From NCBI GenBank assembly GCA_035528575.1, contig DATKYK010000015.1, positions 35,817-99,816 on the forward strand: a DNA stretch of 64,000 nucleotides. The letters run 5' to 3'. Made by a program: the position numbers and the translations under genes. Below, in pieces: positions 47,108 through 56,728 of this stretch. Numbering within the stretch: the stretch's first letter is position 1; each line of letters starts with the position of its first letter. Source of the DNA: Dehalococcoidia bacterium (GTDB lineage: Bacteria > Chloroflexota > Dehalococcoidia > E44-bin15). Below the pieces are notes generated by a model, which did no database searches, had not been told where the DNA came from, and saw only the letters and a program-made list of their open reading frames with translations.

Positions 47108-47824
47108 TCAGCCCTTCCTTTTAAGCCCCCCGAAGCGCCGCTCCCGCTCGCTGTAGGCAATGAGGGCCTGCTCGATTTCCTTTGGGCCGAAGTCGGGCCA
47201 GAGGGTTGGTGTAGCGTAGTACTCGCTGTAGGCTGCCTGCCAGATCAGGAAGTTACTCAGGCGCATCTCGCCACCAGTGCGAATGATTAGGTCAGGGTCG
47301 GGCAGGTCTTTGGTGTGTAGATAGCTAGAAATTAGAGCCTCGTCTACATTGTCGGGTGTTATGCCGTCATGAAGGATACGTCTAACCGCATCTACGATCT
47401 CGGCGCGACCGCCGTAGTTAAAGGCGAGGCACAGGGTTCCTCTGGTATTGTGCTTGGTCAGATCGAGGGCGTTTTGAACCTTCTGCTGTAGACTCTCGGA
47501 GAGCCCATCGAGGTGTCCGAGGTGAATGAGCTTGACCCCATCCTTGTGAAGGTTTATGGTTTCCTGGTCGACAACGCCCTCCATGATGCGCATAAGCCCC
47601 TGGACCTCTATCTGCGGGCGGCTCCAGTTCTCTGTGGAGAAAGCAAACAGGGTTATGTACTTAACCTGTTGATCGGAGAGGCACTTTACGGCGCGGCGGA
47701 CGTTCTCCGTTCCAGCGCGGTGACCGGCGAGCCTGGGTAGCCCTCGGCTTTTGGCCCAGCGGCCGTTGCCATCCATAATAATGGCAACATGATTGGGGAT
47801 ATGCTTGATTTTGGGTTTTACCAC
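47108..47824 (-). CDS. uppS: Undecaprenyl diphosphate synthase
   Basis: 238 residues. IIMDGNGRWAKSRGLPRLAGHRAG contains the catalytic Asp-Gly-Asn, FAFSTENWSRP is present, and the C-terminal RTGGEMRLSNFL and E-Y-x3-LWPDF complete the pattern. Produces the C55 carrier lipid. Confidence 0.97.
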   Translation of the reverse strand: MVKPKIKHIPNHVAIIMDGNGRWAKSRGLPRLAGHRAGTENVRRAVKCLSDQQVKYITLFAFSTENWSRPQIEVQGLMRIMEGVVDQETINLHKDGVKLIHLGHLDGLSESLQQKVQNALDLTKHNTRGTLCLAFNYGGRAEIVDAVRRILHDGITPDNVDEALISSYLHTKDLPDPDLIIRTGGEMRLSNFLIWQAAYSEYYATPTLWPDFGPKEIEQALIAYSERERRFGGLKRKG

Positions 47825-47860
47825 TGTTTATATCCGTAACTTGACTCTCGAGCTACTCAA

Positions 47861-48418
47861 CTAAATCTCTAGTAGCTCGGCTTCCTTATCCTCTGCTACC
47901 TTGCCCACCGTGGCGATGAAGCTATCGGTAAGCTCCTGAAGGTGCTCCTGGGCGCGTTTTTGTTCGTCCTGCGAGATCTCCTTCTCCCGCTCTAGTTTTC
48001 TGAGCTCCTCCAGGGCATCCCTTCTTATATTTCGCAGGGCGACTCTACCATCCTCAGCCCGCTTGTGAACAGCCCTCGCCAATTCTTTTCTTCGCTCCTC
48101 GGATAGCTGGGGGATTGTCAGGCGGATCACATCTATATCGCTTGTGGGGTTGAGGCCGAGCTCTGACTTTAGGATAGCCTTCTTTATGCTGGATAGCATG
48201 CTGCGGTCCCAGGGCTGAATCAGGAGGAGCCTGGCCTCCGGTACTGAAACGGTGGCTATCTGCTTAAGCGGCGTGGGTGTGCCGTAGTAATCTACCTTGA
48301 TATCATCGACCAGCGCTGGTGTCGCCCGCCCGGTGCGGATGGTGGCCAACTCTTTCCGTAGTGCCTCGATGGTCTTTCCCATCTTGGTGTTTGCCGCTAG
48401 CAGTACCTCATCGATCAA
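47861..48418 (-). CDS. frr: Ribosome recycling factor
   Basis: 185 residues, the usual length. A three-helix bundle with RTGRATPALVDDIKVDYYGTPTPLKQ, VRLTIPQLSEERRKEL-type segment (IRLTIPQLSEERRK), and a C-terminal helix. Standard order after pyrH. Confidence 0.97.
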   Translation of the reverse strand: MIDEVLLAANTKMGKTIEALRKELATIRTGRATPALVDDIKVDYYGTPTPLKQIATVSVPEARLLLIQPWDRSMLSSIKKAILKSELGLNPTSDIDVIRLTIPQLSEERRKELARAVHKRAEDGRVALRNIRRDALEELRKLEREKEISQDEQKRAQEHLQELTDSFIATVGKVAEDKEAELLEI

Positions 48419-48427
48419 TTTCCACCT

Positions 48428-49150
<723 letters not shown>

Positions 49151-49648
49151 CTATTCCTTGCCCAGCTCGAAGCGGGTAAATCTCCGTATCTTTATATTCT
49201 CCCCAACCCTGGCTATCGTTTCCGTGATGATGTCCTGAACGGTTCTTTCAGGGTCCTTAATGAAAGGCTGGGAGAGCAAACAGGCCTCGCCGGGCTCTAC
49301 CCCCTCAGGTATGCCCTCAATGCTCAAAAACGTGGGGTCTGTGGCTGCCACCTGCATCGTCAGGTCATGGGCCAGCGTCTTGAGCTCGTCGGTTTTCGCC
49401 ACAAAATCGCTCTCACAGTTCACTTCCACCAGTGCCCCGATACGCCCCCCGGTGTGTATATAGGCCTCCACCAGCCCCTGGCTCACCTCCCGATGGGCCT
49501 TCTTCGCTGCCTTGGCAAAGCCCTGCTTTCTGAGAATATCTATGGCATCATTAAGATTACCCTCCGCTTCCTGAAGGGCCTTCTTACAGTCCATTATCCC
49601 GGCCCCGGTTACTCCGCGGAGTTCTTTTATTGTTTGGGTAGTTATCAT
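49151..49648 (-). CDS. tsf: Elongation factor Ts (short form)
   Basis: 165 residues, a short EF-Ts lacking one of the two core repeats, as in Thermus and relatives. N-terminal TIKELRGVTGAGIMDCKKAL with the UBA-like motif, then VEVNCESDFVAKTDEL. Overlaps rpsB by four bases. Confidence 0.96.
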   Translation of the reverse strand: MITTQTIKELRGVTGAGIMDCKKALQEAEGNLNDAIDILRKQGFAKAAKKAHREVSQGLVEAYIHTGGRIGALVEVNCESDFVAKTDELKTLAHDLTMQVAATDPTFLSIEGIPEGVEPGEACLLSQPFIKDPERTVQDIITETIARVGENIKIRRFTRFELGKE

Positions 49649-50487
49649 GAGCTCTCCTCAACCTCGGAGGTGGAGTCGCCCCCAGTGGTGAAATCTCTTT
49701 CAGTGGTGGAGTCGTCTTCAGGGGTGAAGGATAAAATCTCTGGCACCTCAGCCTCCTCGTAGACCATTTCTTCAGCCATCTTGCGGTCTTCCATACCCTC
49801 AAGCGCGGCATCCGCTATCCGCCCACACATTAGCTTAATCGCTCTAACAGCATCATCGTTTGCGGGGATGGGATAGTCTATCTCAAAGGGGTTGCAGTTG
49901 GTATCCACTACGGCCACGATAGGAACCTCGGTGCGCCTGGCCTCGGCGACGGCGATCCTCTCCTTCGCCGGGTCGACAATGAAAACAGCCCCGGGGAACT
50001 TGGTCATCTCCTTAAAACCACCCATTTGCCGGTTGAGGCGCTCTATCTCCTTGCCCAGTTTCATCGCCTCCTTCTTGGTTAGGTAATCGAACTCTCCCCT
50101 TACCTGGCGATCCTCCAGGCGCACCAGATAGTCGATTCTTGCCTGGATGGTGGCGAAGTTGGTGAGCATCCCCCCCAGCCAGCGTTGATTCACATAGGGC
50201 ATGCCACAGCGCTTGGCTTCCTCCTCAACTGCATCCTTAGCCTGCCTCTTGGTGCCGACAAAGATGATGTTCTCTCCCTTAGCAACGAGGTCACGGACAA
50301 ACTCCGATGCTTTATATAACATAGCGGCGGTCTGTTCCAGGTCGATTATATGGATGCCATTTCTGGCGGTGAAGATATATTTCTTCATTCGCGGGTTCCA
50401 GCGACTGGTCTGGTGACCAAAGTGAGCGCCCGCTGCCAGTAGCGATTTAATGGACACATCCTCTGATTCTATCCTTACCTCTTCCAT
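49645..50487 (-). CDS. rpsB: 30S ribosomal protein S2
   Basis: 280 residues. SIKSLLAAGAHFGHQTSRWNPRM at the start, then IDLEQTAAML, FVGTKRQAKDAV, QRWLGGMLTNF, DTNCNPFEIDYPIPANDDAVRAI. The final 40 residues are a Ser/Thr/Glu tail with loose TT-E-DFTTG repeats. First gene of the long minus-strand operon. Confidence 0.98.
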   Translation of the reverse strand: MEEVRIESEDVSIKSLLAAGAHFGHQTSRWNPRMKKYIFTARNGIHIIDLEQTAAMLYKASEFVRDLVAKGENIIFVGTKRQAKDAVEEEAKRCGMPYVNQRWLGGMLTNFATIQARIDYLVRLEDRQVRGEFDYLTKKEAMKLGKEIERLNRQMGGFKEMTKFPGAVFIVDPAKERIAVAEARRTEVPIVAVVDTNCNPFEIDYPIPANDDAVRAIKLMCGRIADAALEGMEDRKMAEEMVYEEAEVPEILSFTPEDDSTTERDFTTGGDSTSEVEESS

Positions 50488-50517
50488 GCTCCCCCTCTAT
50501 GGTGATTCTATGGCCTC

Positions 50518-50546
50518 AGTATAGCATAGGGAAGGGGGGGAGGCAA
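50518..50546 (-). promoter_or_regulatory. Predicted promoter of the rpsB superoperon
   Basis: Minus strand: TTGCCT (50546-50541), 17-base spacer, TATACT (50523-50518), 31 bases before the rpsB ATG. Confidence 0.65.
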
Positions 50547-50551
50547 CATCG

Positions 50552-50580
50552 TTGAAAAACAAACCACCCTATGTTATATT
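50552..50580 (+). promoter_or_regulatory. Predicted promoter of tRNA-Ser
   Basis: TTGAAA (50552-50557), 17-base spacer, TATATT (50575-50580). The predicted transcription start lies at the 5' end of the tRNA. Divergent from the rpsB promoter. Confidence 0.65.
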
Positions 50581-50588
50581 GAAATTAG

Positions 50589-50680
50589 GGAGGGATCGCA
50601 TAGTGGTCTAGTGCGGCCGCCTGCTAAGCGGTTACCCTGCGAAAGCGGGGTCGTGGGTTCGAATCCCACTCCCTCCGCCA
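50589..50680 (+). tRNA. tRNA-Ser (anticodon GCT)
   Basis: Acceptor GGAGGGA pairs with TCCCTCC, the anticodon stem GCCGC/GCGGT frames loop CTGCTAA, a long class II variable arm (ACCCTGCGAAAGCGGGGT) fits serine, the T arm is GTGGG-TTCGAAT-CCCAC, and the CCA end is encoded. Reads AGC/AGT codons. Confidence 0.97.
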
Positions 50681-50739
50681 GTTAGGAGATGGCTCGCCCT
50701 CTGCGAGGGCTCACCATCCAAATTGAGGAGTTGATAAAA

Positions 50740-51243
50740 TTGAAAATTATGCACAAGCACTCACAAAATAACGAATGTTGTCCAGAATTTGATCCGAAAC
50801 GTTGGGATGAAAAAACTCACCATTGGGACAGTAAACATTTCATTAAAGAGTCTATTCCTCTATTATTTCACATCCCCTTTCCTCCAATGATTGGCAAGAA
50901 AATAGCCAGAATGTGGAAGATGGCTGAGGAATCAAAGACAGCACCACCTAAAAAAGAAGACGTTTTAGTATTGTTTACTGATCCACATCCCTTTAGGTCA
51001 GAATTGTATTTGTCTGTGACGGGGTCTGTCCCTAATGCCAATAACATTAAAATCTCTGGGACATTCATAAGCAAAGTTTTTGATGGTCCATACAATGCCA
51101 TTCCAAAATACGTAAAGCAAATAGAGGGATACTTAGCTAACAGAGGGGAAAAAGCAAAAAAATATTATGTTCATTATGCTTACTGCCCAAAATGTGCAGA
51201 GAAACAAGGACACAATTACATAATTCTTTTTGCAGAGATTTAA
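50740..51243 (+). CDS. Conserved protein, hydrolase-annotated family, unknown function
   Basis: 167 residues from TTG 50740, nine bases after GAGGAG; ATG 50749 is an alternative. It has NECCPEFDPKRWDEKTHHWDSKHFIKES, then a middle domain ending SGTFISKVFDGPYNAIPKYV, and a C-terminal YCPKCAEKQGHNYIILFAEI with a C-x2-C. Similar proteins in anaerobes and archaea are listed as hydrolases without evidence. AT-richer than its surroundings and directly downstream of tRNA-Ser, a common site for acquired DNA. Confidence 0.7.
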   Translation: MKIMHKHSQNNECCPEFDPKRWDEKTHHWDSKHFIKESIPLLFHIPFPPMIGKKIARMWKMAEESKTAPPKKEDVLVLFTDPHPFRSELYLSVTGSVPNANNIKISGTFISKVFDGPYNAIPKYVKQIEGYLANRGEKAKKYYVHYAYCPKCAEKQGHNYIILFAEI

Positions 51244-51414
51244 AACGATGCTGGGCATTATCCACATGAAGAGAAAAACTAGGAAATTGGCCAAGTCGTA
51301 GAAATTTTTTAGGAAAATATTTGCCACCAAGTTCGGCATAGCCGGGCACGGCAGCGAAGCGAGCTAGAAAAACTTGAAATCGTCCTTTCCGCCCGCCGAG
51401 CCAATTATTTATGG

Positions 51415-51432
51415 AAATCCGTTCGGATTTTT
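51415..51432 (+). terminator. Weak terminator-like hairpin
   Basis: AAATCCG (51415-51421), loop TT, CGGATTT (51424-51430) then TT. It may end the transcript of the upstream gene. Confidence 0.4.
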
Positions 51433-51461
51433 AAACGCACACCGCCATAGAGAAATGCGAG

Positions 51462-51482
51462 ATACCCCTGAATGAGGGGTAT
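51462..51482 (+). other. Stem-loop in the miaB-family leader
   Basis: ATACCCCT (51462-51469), loop GAATG, AGGGGTAT (51475-51482) form a perfect 8-bp stem 19 bases before GTG 51502. Only ATTATT follows, so it is not clearly a terminator. It buries an alternative ATG at 51472 in its loop. Confidence 0.45.
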
Positions 51483-51501
51483 ATTATTATGGGAGACCTT
51501 G

Positions 51502-52764
51502 GTGCTACGTTATCATATCTGGACCATCGGATGTCAGATGAATAAGGCTGACTCGGAGCGCATTTCCAGCTATTTGGAGCAAATAGGCTACCAGCCCAGC
51601 CCGAAAGCTGATGAGGCGGAGATCATTGTGCTTAATGGCTGCGTGGTGCGACGGAGCGCTGAGGACCGCGTCATTAACAAGCTTAACGCCCTCAAATCCC
51701 TGGGGAGGGGTAAGATACTCGCCCTTACCGGCTGCATCGTGGACTCGAGTGTCGATGACCTCAGCCATCGCTTTCCTCATGTGGACCTATTTTTCGCACC
51801 GCAGGCTTTTAGGGAGTTCGCTCGATACCTTGAAGAACGGGGGCTGGCCCCGGGGGGATCGGATTCGGGCTTTTCAAATCTCAGGCCCAAGCCTAGCGCC
51901 TTTGTGACCATCATTCGGGGCTGCGACAACTTCTGCTCCTACTGCATCGTGCCATATCGAAGGGGGAGGGAGCGGAGCCGCCCCCTGGCGGAGATCGTCT
52001 GTGAGGTTGAAGAGCTGGCCGTGCATGGTACGAAGGAAGTCATTCTGCTGGGGCAAAATGTCGACTCTTACGGTCATGACCTCCCCCATTGTCCCACGCT
52101 TGCAGAGCTCCTGGCGGAGCTTGACCGGATCGATGGGTTGGCTCGGATACGCTTTCTTACATCTCATCCCAAGGATATGAGCGAGCGGCTCATAGAATCG
52201 ATGGCCCGACTGGAGAAGGTCTGCGAGCACCTGAGTCTGCCACTTCAGGCCGGGGACGATGATATTTTATGGGCGATGCGGCGGGGCTATACCGCGGTGC
52301 AATATCGCCAGCTCGTAGGACGCATCCGCCGTTCCATTCCCCACATCGCCCTGAGCACCGATGCCATCGTTGGCTTCCCCGGTGAGAGCGAGGGGCAGTT
52401 TCAAAAGACCTACGATATACTGAGGGAGCTTAGGTTCGAGACGGTCCATGTAGCCTGCTACTCGCCGCGACTCGGTACTATCGCAGCGCGTGAGCTTCAG
52501 GATGATGTTCCCGCTGAGGAAAAGATACGTCGCAGAGAGAAGATCGAAACGCTTCAGGAGGGCATTGCCACCGAGATCAATAGGAGGCTTCTGGGTAAAA
52601 CAGTTGAAGTGCTGGTGGGAGGGCGAAAAAAGGGGAAGTGGTGGGGGCGCACCAGGACGGATAAGCTCGTCTTCTTTGAGGATAAATCTGACCACATGGG
52701 GCAGTTAGTAAATGTCAGGATTGAGAAGACGAGTCCGTGGTCGCTTCAGGGGAAGGTTTCATGA
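51502..52764 (+). CDS. MiaB/MtaB-family tRNA methylthiotransferase
   Basis: 420 residues from GTG 51502, after GGGAG. UPF0004 domain with TIGCQMNKADSERI and NGCVVRRSAEDRV; radical SAM cysteines in RGCDNFCSYCIVPYRRGRERSR (C-x3-C-x2-C); TRAM domain at the C-terminus. Adds a methylthio group to tRNA adenosine 37. The sequence is closest to MiaB, but MtaB-type activity cannot be excluded. Confidence 0.92.
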   Translation: MLRYHIWTIGCQMNKADSERISSYLEQIGYQPSPKADEAEIIVLNGCVVRRSAEDRVINKLNALKSLGRGKILALTGCIVDSSVDDLSHRFPHVDLFFAPQAFREFARYLEERGLAPGGSDSGFSNLRPKPSAFVTIIRGCDNFCSYCIVPYRRGRERSRPLAEIVCEVEELAVHGTKEVILLGQNVDSYGHDLPHCPTLAELLAELDRIDGLARIRFLTSHPKDMSERLIESMARLEKVCEHLSLPLQAGDDDILWAMRRGYTAVQYRQLVGRIRRSIPHIALSTDAIVGFPGESEGQFQKTYDILRELRFETVHVACYSPRLGTIAARELQDDVPAEEKIRRREKIETLQEGIATEINRRLLGKTVEVLVGGRKKGKWWGRTRTDKLVFFEDKSDHMGQLVNVRIEKTSPWSLQGKVS

Positions 52765-52931
52765 TGTACCAAGGGAAATGCTATTATTGCAAATGGGAAG
52801 CTTCTCCATGCAGGGAGCGTGAAGGGGCCAAGGAGGAAATTAGATACCATATAAAGAAAAGACATCTGAGAGATATTGAGCGAGAAATTGGAGTGTTGGG
52901 GCGGCTAGGAAAGAAGAATATTCTGGAATAA
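52761..52931 (+). CDS. Small C2H2-like zinc-finger protein
   Basis: 56 residues. ATG 52761 overlaps the upstream TGA as ATGA, with GGGGAAGG ahead. KCYYCKW (C-x2-C) followed by HIKKRH (H-x4-H) about 24 residues on gives a C2H2-like arrangement, rare in bacteria; the linker is long, so it may be a different zinc fold. Coupled to the MiaB-family gene. Function unknown. Confidence 0.6.
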   Translation: MMYQGKCYYCKWEASPCREREGAKEEIRYHIKKRHLRDIEREIGVLGRLGKKNILE

Positions 52932-52978
52932 TATATGGGTGTGAAAGCAGCATATTGTATTGTGAAGGAAGACTAGGA

Positions 52979-53896
52979 ATGGTCGAGATGGAATCGGATG
53001 AAATTAAACAAAAGATCGAAAAGCTCAAGAAGTCGCTCAGTGCGGTGATTGTTGCTCATAACTATCAGCGCCCTGAGGTGCAGGACATCGCCGACATAAC
53101 CGGCGATTCCCTTGAGCTGGCGCGCCAGTGCACCCAGGTTGATGCCGAGGTCATCGTCTTCTGCGGGGTCCACTTCATGGCGGAGAGTGCCGCTATCCTC
53201 AGCCCGGAGCGCACGGTGCTCCTCTCAGAGGCAGACGCCGGCTGTCCCATGGCGGACATGATAGGTGAGGCCGATCTCAGGGAGTGGAAGGAAAGGTATC
53301 CTGAGGCTGCGGTAGTCTGCTATGTGAACTCTTCGGCGGCGGTTAAGGCCCTGAGCGATGTCTGCTGCACCTCGGCCAACGGGCTGGGGGTGGTGCAGTC
53401 GCTCCCCAACGATGAAGTCCTTTTTATCCCCGATCGGCACCTGGGTCATTATGTTTCCACAAAGACCGACAAGCGCATGATCCTGTACCCCGGCTTCTGT
53501 CCCCCCCATCAGCGGCTGATCCCCCGCCATATCGAGCATGCCAAAGAGCTTCACCCTGATGCTGTGGTGCTGGTGCACCCTGAGTGCTCCGCTGAGGTGA
53601 TCGCCCGGGCAGACGCCGCGCTCAGCACCTCGCAGATGATCCGCTATGTCAAAGAGAGTGATGCCCGGACATTCCTCATTGGCACTGAGGAGGGACTGCT
53701 TCACGGACTGCGAAGAGAGAACCCGGAGAAGGCCTTCCACCTGCTCACCACGGGCTTACTGTGCCCTGACATGAAGAAGACCACCCTTAAGAGCGTGATG
53801 AGGACCATGGAAGAGCGTCGAAATGTGGTGAGGGTTGCTGAGGAGGTGAGGGTAAAAGCCAAGCTTGCCCTCGACCGCATGCTGGAGGTAACATAG
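52979..53896 (+). CDS. nadA: Quinolinate synthase
   Basis: 305 residues from ATG 52979, with AAGGAAG upstream. VIVAHNYQRPEVQDIADITGDSLELA, FCGVHFMAESA, VHPECSAEV and a GLLCPDMKKTTL segment; the cluster cysteines are in the SSAAVKALSDVCCTS, HPEC and CPDM regions. 4Fe-4S enzyme making quinolinate from iminoaspartate and DHAP. Followed by nadB. Confidence 0.96.
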   Translation: MVEMESDEIKQKIEKLKKSLSAVIVAHNYQRPEVQDIADITGDSLELARQCTQVDAEVIVFCGVHFMAESAAILSPERTVLLSEADAGCPMADMIGEADLREWKERYPEAAVVCYVNSSAAVKALSDVCCTSANGLGVVQSLPNDEVLFIPDRHLGHYVSTKTDKRMILYPGFCPPHQRLIPRHIEHAKELHPDAVVLVHPECSAEVIARADAALSTSQMIRYVKESDARTFLIGTEEGLLHGLRRENPEKAFHLLTTGLLCPDMKKTTLKSVMRTMEERRNVVRVAEEVRVKAKLALDRMLEVT

Positions 53897-53976
53897 AAAG
53901 GGATCATACTTCTCACAACGATGTCTCCAAGCAATCGAATGGTTAAGAAATCTAGGCTGGCTTATAGGGTGAGGCT

Positions 53977-55521
53977 ATGAAAGAGTACGATTACATCATT
54001 GTGGGCAGCGGCATCGCCGGGCTTTACACTGCGCTGCTGGCGCAGGGGCAGGGGAGCGTGCTCCTGCTGACCAAGGCTGGCATCAATGAGTGTAATACCA
54101 GGCATGCCCAAGGCGGTATTGCTGCTGCCATCGGGATAGGCGATTCTGCCGAGCTCCATTACCAGGACACCATAGCTGCGGGGGCCGGCTTGTGCGATGA
54201 GGAAGCGGTGCGCATCCTTGTGGATGAAGGCCCCGACCGTATTACCGACCTGATCGATTTTGGGGTTCACTTCGACACGGTGGATGGCGAGGTCGCCCTC
54301 GCTAGGGAGGCGGCGCACAGCGTGCCCCGCATCCTGCATGCCGGCGGCGATGCTACCGGCGAGCATATCGAGGTTACCCTTAGCCGCCTGGCGATGCTGG
54401 CCAAGATGGTGATCATGGAATACTGCCTGGCGAACCAGATCATCGTTAACGATGGTGTGGTTCGGGGAGTGAAGGCACTCGATAGCCGCACCGGGGCGAT
54501 GGAGGAGTTCCGCTCTCGGTATGTCATCCTGGCAACCGGCGGCGCAGGGCGGCTTTTCAATTTCACCACCAACCCCGATATCGCTACCGGTGATGGTATC
54601 GCCCTCGCCTACAACGCAGGTGCGGAGATTATCGATATGGAATTCTTTCAGTTCCATCCCACTGCGCTTCGCCTTCCCGGGGTGACCCCGTTCCTCATAT
54701 CCGAGGCGGTGAGGGGCGAGGGGGGGATCCTGCGCAATGTCGAAGGGCGCCAGTTCATGTCTGATTACACTCCTGATGGAGACCTTGCACCCCGGGATGT
54801 AGTGGCGAGAGGAATACTTGCTGAGATGAAAAAGATAGGGAGCGACCGTGTCTTCCTCGATGTTACTCATCTACCCCGGCGCCGGGTCACCGCCCGCTTC
54901 CCCCATATCTATCGCTTCTGCCTGGTCAACGGCCTGGATATTACAAAGTCCCCCATACCGGTAGCGCCTGCCGCACACTACATGATGGGTGGTGTGAGGA
55001 CGAATGCGTGGGGGGAGACCAACATTGCCGGGCTCTTCGCTACCGGTGAGACGGCATGCACCGGGGTGCACGGAGCCAACCGGCTGGCATCCAATTCACT
55101 CCTTGAGGTGGTGGTTTTTGCCAAGCGGATTATGCAGAGAGCAAAGGAAGGGGTTAGCGCCCCTCTCGGTGATGAGAGGGAACACTTTAGTCTGGGCGAA
55201 CGAAAGAGGCGAAAGGTCTCAGGAAAGCTCCCTCCCCTCAGCCTGTTGGCGCTTCAGTCTCTCATGTGGGATAGGGTAGGGATCGTGCGCTCGGGCGAGG
55301 GTCTGACAGAGGCGGTATCCACTCTTGCCTCGTGGCAGCAGGCTGCGGACAAGCCTACCGACCGCTCCTCCTATGAGCTTTCAAACCTGATACTGGCAGG
55401 GCGGCTTATGTCGGAGGCGGCGCTATTTCGGGAGGAGAGCCGCGGCGCTCACTTCCGCTCCGACTTTCCACAGCCTTTGGATGCCTGGCTCAAGCACATC
55501 GTCTTCAGGAAGACAGCATAG
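53977..55521 (+). CDS. nadB: L-aspartate oxidase
   Basis: 514 residues. FAD site YIIVGSGIAGLYTALLAQ, HAQGGIAAAIG, EFFQFHPTAL, and GVHGANRLASNSLLEVVVFAKR. Oxidises aspartate to iminoaspartate for NadA. A decayed second copy of its last 35 codons lies at 56483-56587 after the inserted glutaminyl cyclotransferase gene. Confidence 0.97.
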   Translation: MKEYDYIIVGSGIAGLYTALLAQGQGSVLLLTKAGINECNTRHAQGGIAAAIGIGDSAELHYQDTIAAGAGLCDEEAVRILVDEGPDRITDLIDFGVHFDTVDGEVALAREAAHSVPRILHAGGDATGEHIEVTLSRLAMLAKMVIMEYCLANQIIVNDGVVRGVKALDSRTGAMEEFRSRYVILATGGAGRLFNFTTNPDIATGDGIALAYNAGAEIIDMEFFQFHPTALRLPGVTPFLISEAVRGEGGILRNVEGRQFMSDYTPDGDLAPRDVVARGILAEMKKIGSDRVFLDVTHLPRRRVTARFPHIYRFCLVNGLDITKSPIPVAPAAHYMMGGVRTNAWGETNIAGLFATGETACTGVHGANRLASNSLLEVVVFAKRIMQRAKEGVSAPLGDEREHFSLGERKRRKVSGKLPPLSLLALQSLMWDRVGIVRSGEGLTEAVSTLASWQQAADKPTDRSSYELSNLILAGRLMSEAALFREESRGAHFRSDFPQPLDAWLKHIVFRKTA

Positions 55522-55596
55522 TTTCTACACTATAGCTTCATATAAGAAGCAAAGCTTTTAGTATTGTCTCAGTATAGCTAACAAGGACCAGACGAA

Positions 55597-56442
55597 ATGG
55601 TAATCCGTATATTATCCGCAAGGGTAATATTTATTAACTGGCTCTCCAGGATATTCTTTTTGGGGCTCCTGGCGTTGTTGGGGGCGGTTTATTTTTGCTC
55701 TTGCTCGAATTCTCCTGAATCTCCACTTCCCACAACTTCCAACGTTACCCCGGTCTATACATACAAGGTCGTCAATAATTATCCGCACGATCAAAATGCC
55801 TTCACGCAGGGGTTGGTTTTTGAAGATGGCGCTTTGTTTGAAGGGACAGGCCTTTATGGGCACTCCACGTTGCGTAGAGTAGAATTGGAAACTGGCGACA
55901 TCCTGCAAATTCATGAGCTACCAGCTCAATTTTTTGGTGAGGGCATTACAATTTATGGGAGTAAGATCATTCAGTTGACCTGGAAATCTGGTATCGGGTT
56001 TATCTACGATAAAGACAGTTTTGAGTTACTGCGGGAGTTCGATTATCCGACTGAGGGCTGGGGCATTACGCATGATGGCGAACGATTAATCATGAGCGAT
56101 GGTTCGTCAACACTGCATTTCCTGGAGCCTGAAACCTTGGAGGAAATCGGCCGAATTGAAATATATGACAACGATGGTCCCGTGACCGGGCTCAACGAGC
56201 TGGAATACGTTCAAGGTGAAATCTATGCTAATGTCTTGCAAACGGACCATATTGCGAGGATCGCACCCCAGACAGGCGAAGTGATTGGATGGGTGGACCT
56301 ACAAGGACTTATTAATCCTGAAGAATATGCTAAGCCGATTGACGTTCTAAATGGCATTGCGTATGATGCAGAGAGTAATCGGTTGTTTGTGACCGGGAAG
56401 TTGTGGCCTAAACTCTTTGAGATTGAATTGTTTGCTCTATAA
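55597..56442 (+). CDS. Glutaminyl-peptide cyclotransferase (plant/bacterial type), membrane-anchored
   Basis: 281 residues. An N-terminal hydrophobic segment ending FCSCSN looks like a signal anchor or unusual lipoprotein signal. The body is a five-bladed propeller-type QC: YPHDQNAFTQGLVFEDGALFEGTGLYG, STLRRVELETG, QLTWKS, GWGITHDGERLIMSDGS, and LNELEYVQGEIYANV. The enzyme converts N-terminal Gln to pyroglutamate on exported proteins. It sits between nadB and nadC and is flanked by nadB 3' sequence on both sides, so it arrived later than the operon. Confidence 0.9.
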   Translation: MVIRILSARVIFINWLSRIFFLGLLALLGAVYFCSCSNSPESPLPTTSNVTPVYTYKVVNNYPHDQNAFTQGLVFEDGALFEGTGLYGHSTLRRVELETGDILQIHELPAQFFGEGITIYGSKIIQLTWKSGIGFIYDKDSFELLREFDYPTEGWGITHDGERLIMSDGSSTLHFLEPETLEEIGRIEIYDNDGPVTGLNELEYVQGEIYANVLQTDHIARIAPQTGEVIGWVDLQGLINPEEYAKPIDVLNGIAYDAESNRLFVTGKLWPKLFEIELFAL

Positions 56443-56482
56443 GATTAGCTGTTTTGCAGATAGATAAAGAGGAATAGCTTTG

Positions 56483-56587
56483 GTGGCGAAGATTCGAGAA
56501 GAGAACAGTGGCGCTCACTTTCAATCAGACTTCCCTGAACCTTTACCTAACTGATTAAGGCACATGGTCTTCATGAAAGCAGCTTAA
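56483..56587 (+). pseudogene. nadB: Decayed second copy of the nadB 3' end
   Basis: 35 codons in one frame match the end of NadB at about 20 of 34 residues: REE-x2-GAHF-x-SDFP-x-PL, then a TGA where NadB has Trp, then L-x-H-x-VF-x-K-x-A and a TAA at the NadB stop position. There is no 5' part. It lies immediately downstream of the cyclotransferase gene and marks the far edge of the insertion. Confidence 0.88.
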
Positions 56588-56728
56588 CGGGGGTAGGGGG
56601 TGAGTCTATAGTGAGGAAAGGCTGTGAGTACATCCAAGATTACAATATGCCTGGCACCTAGCAAAGTCGGGAAATGGTCAGGAGAAATTAGAGCGGAATG
56701 TTGATTGGAATTTGATTAAGGAGAGGAT

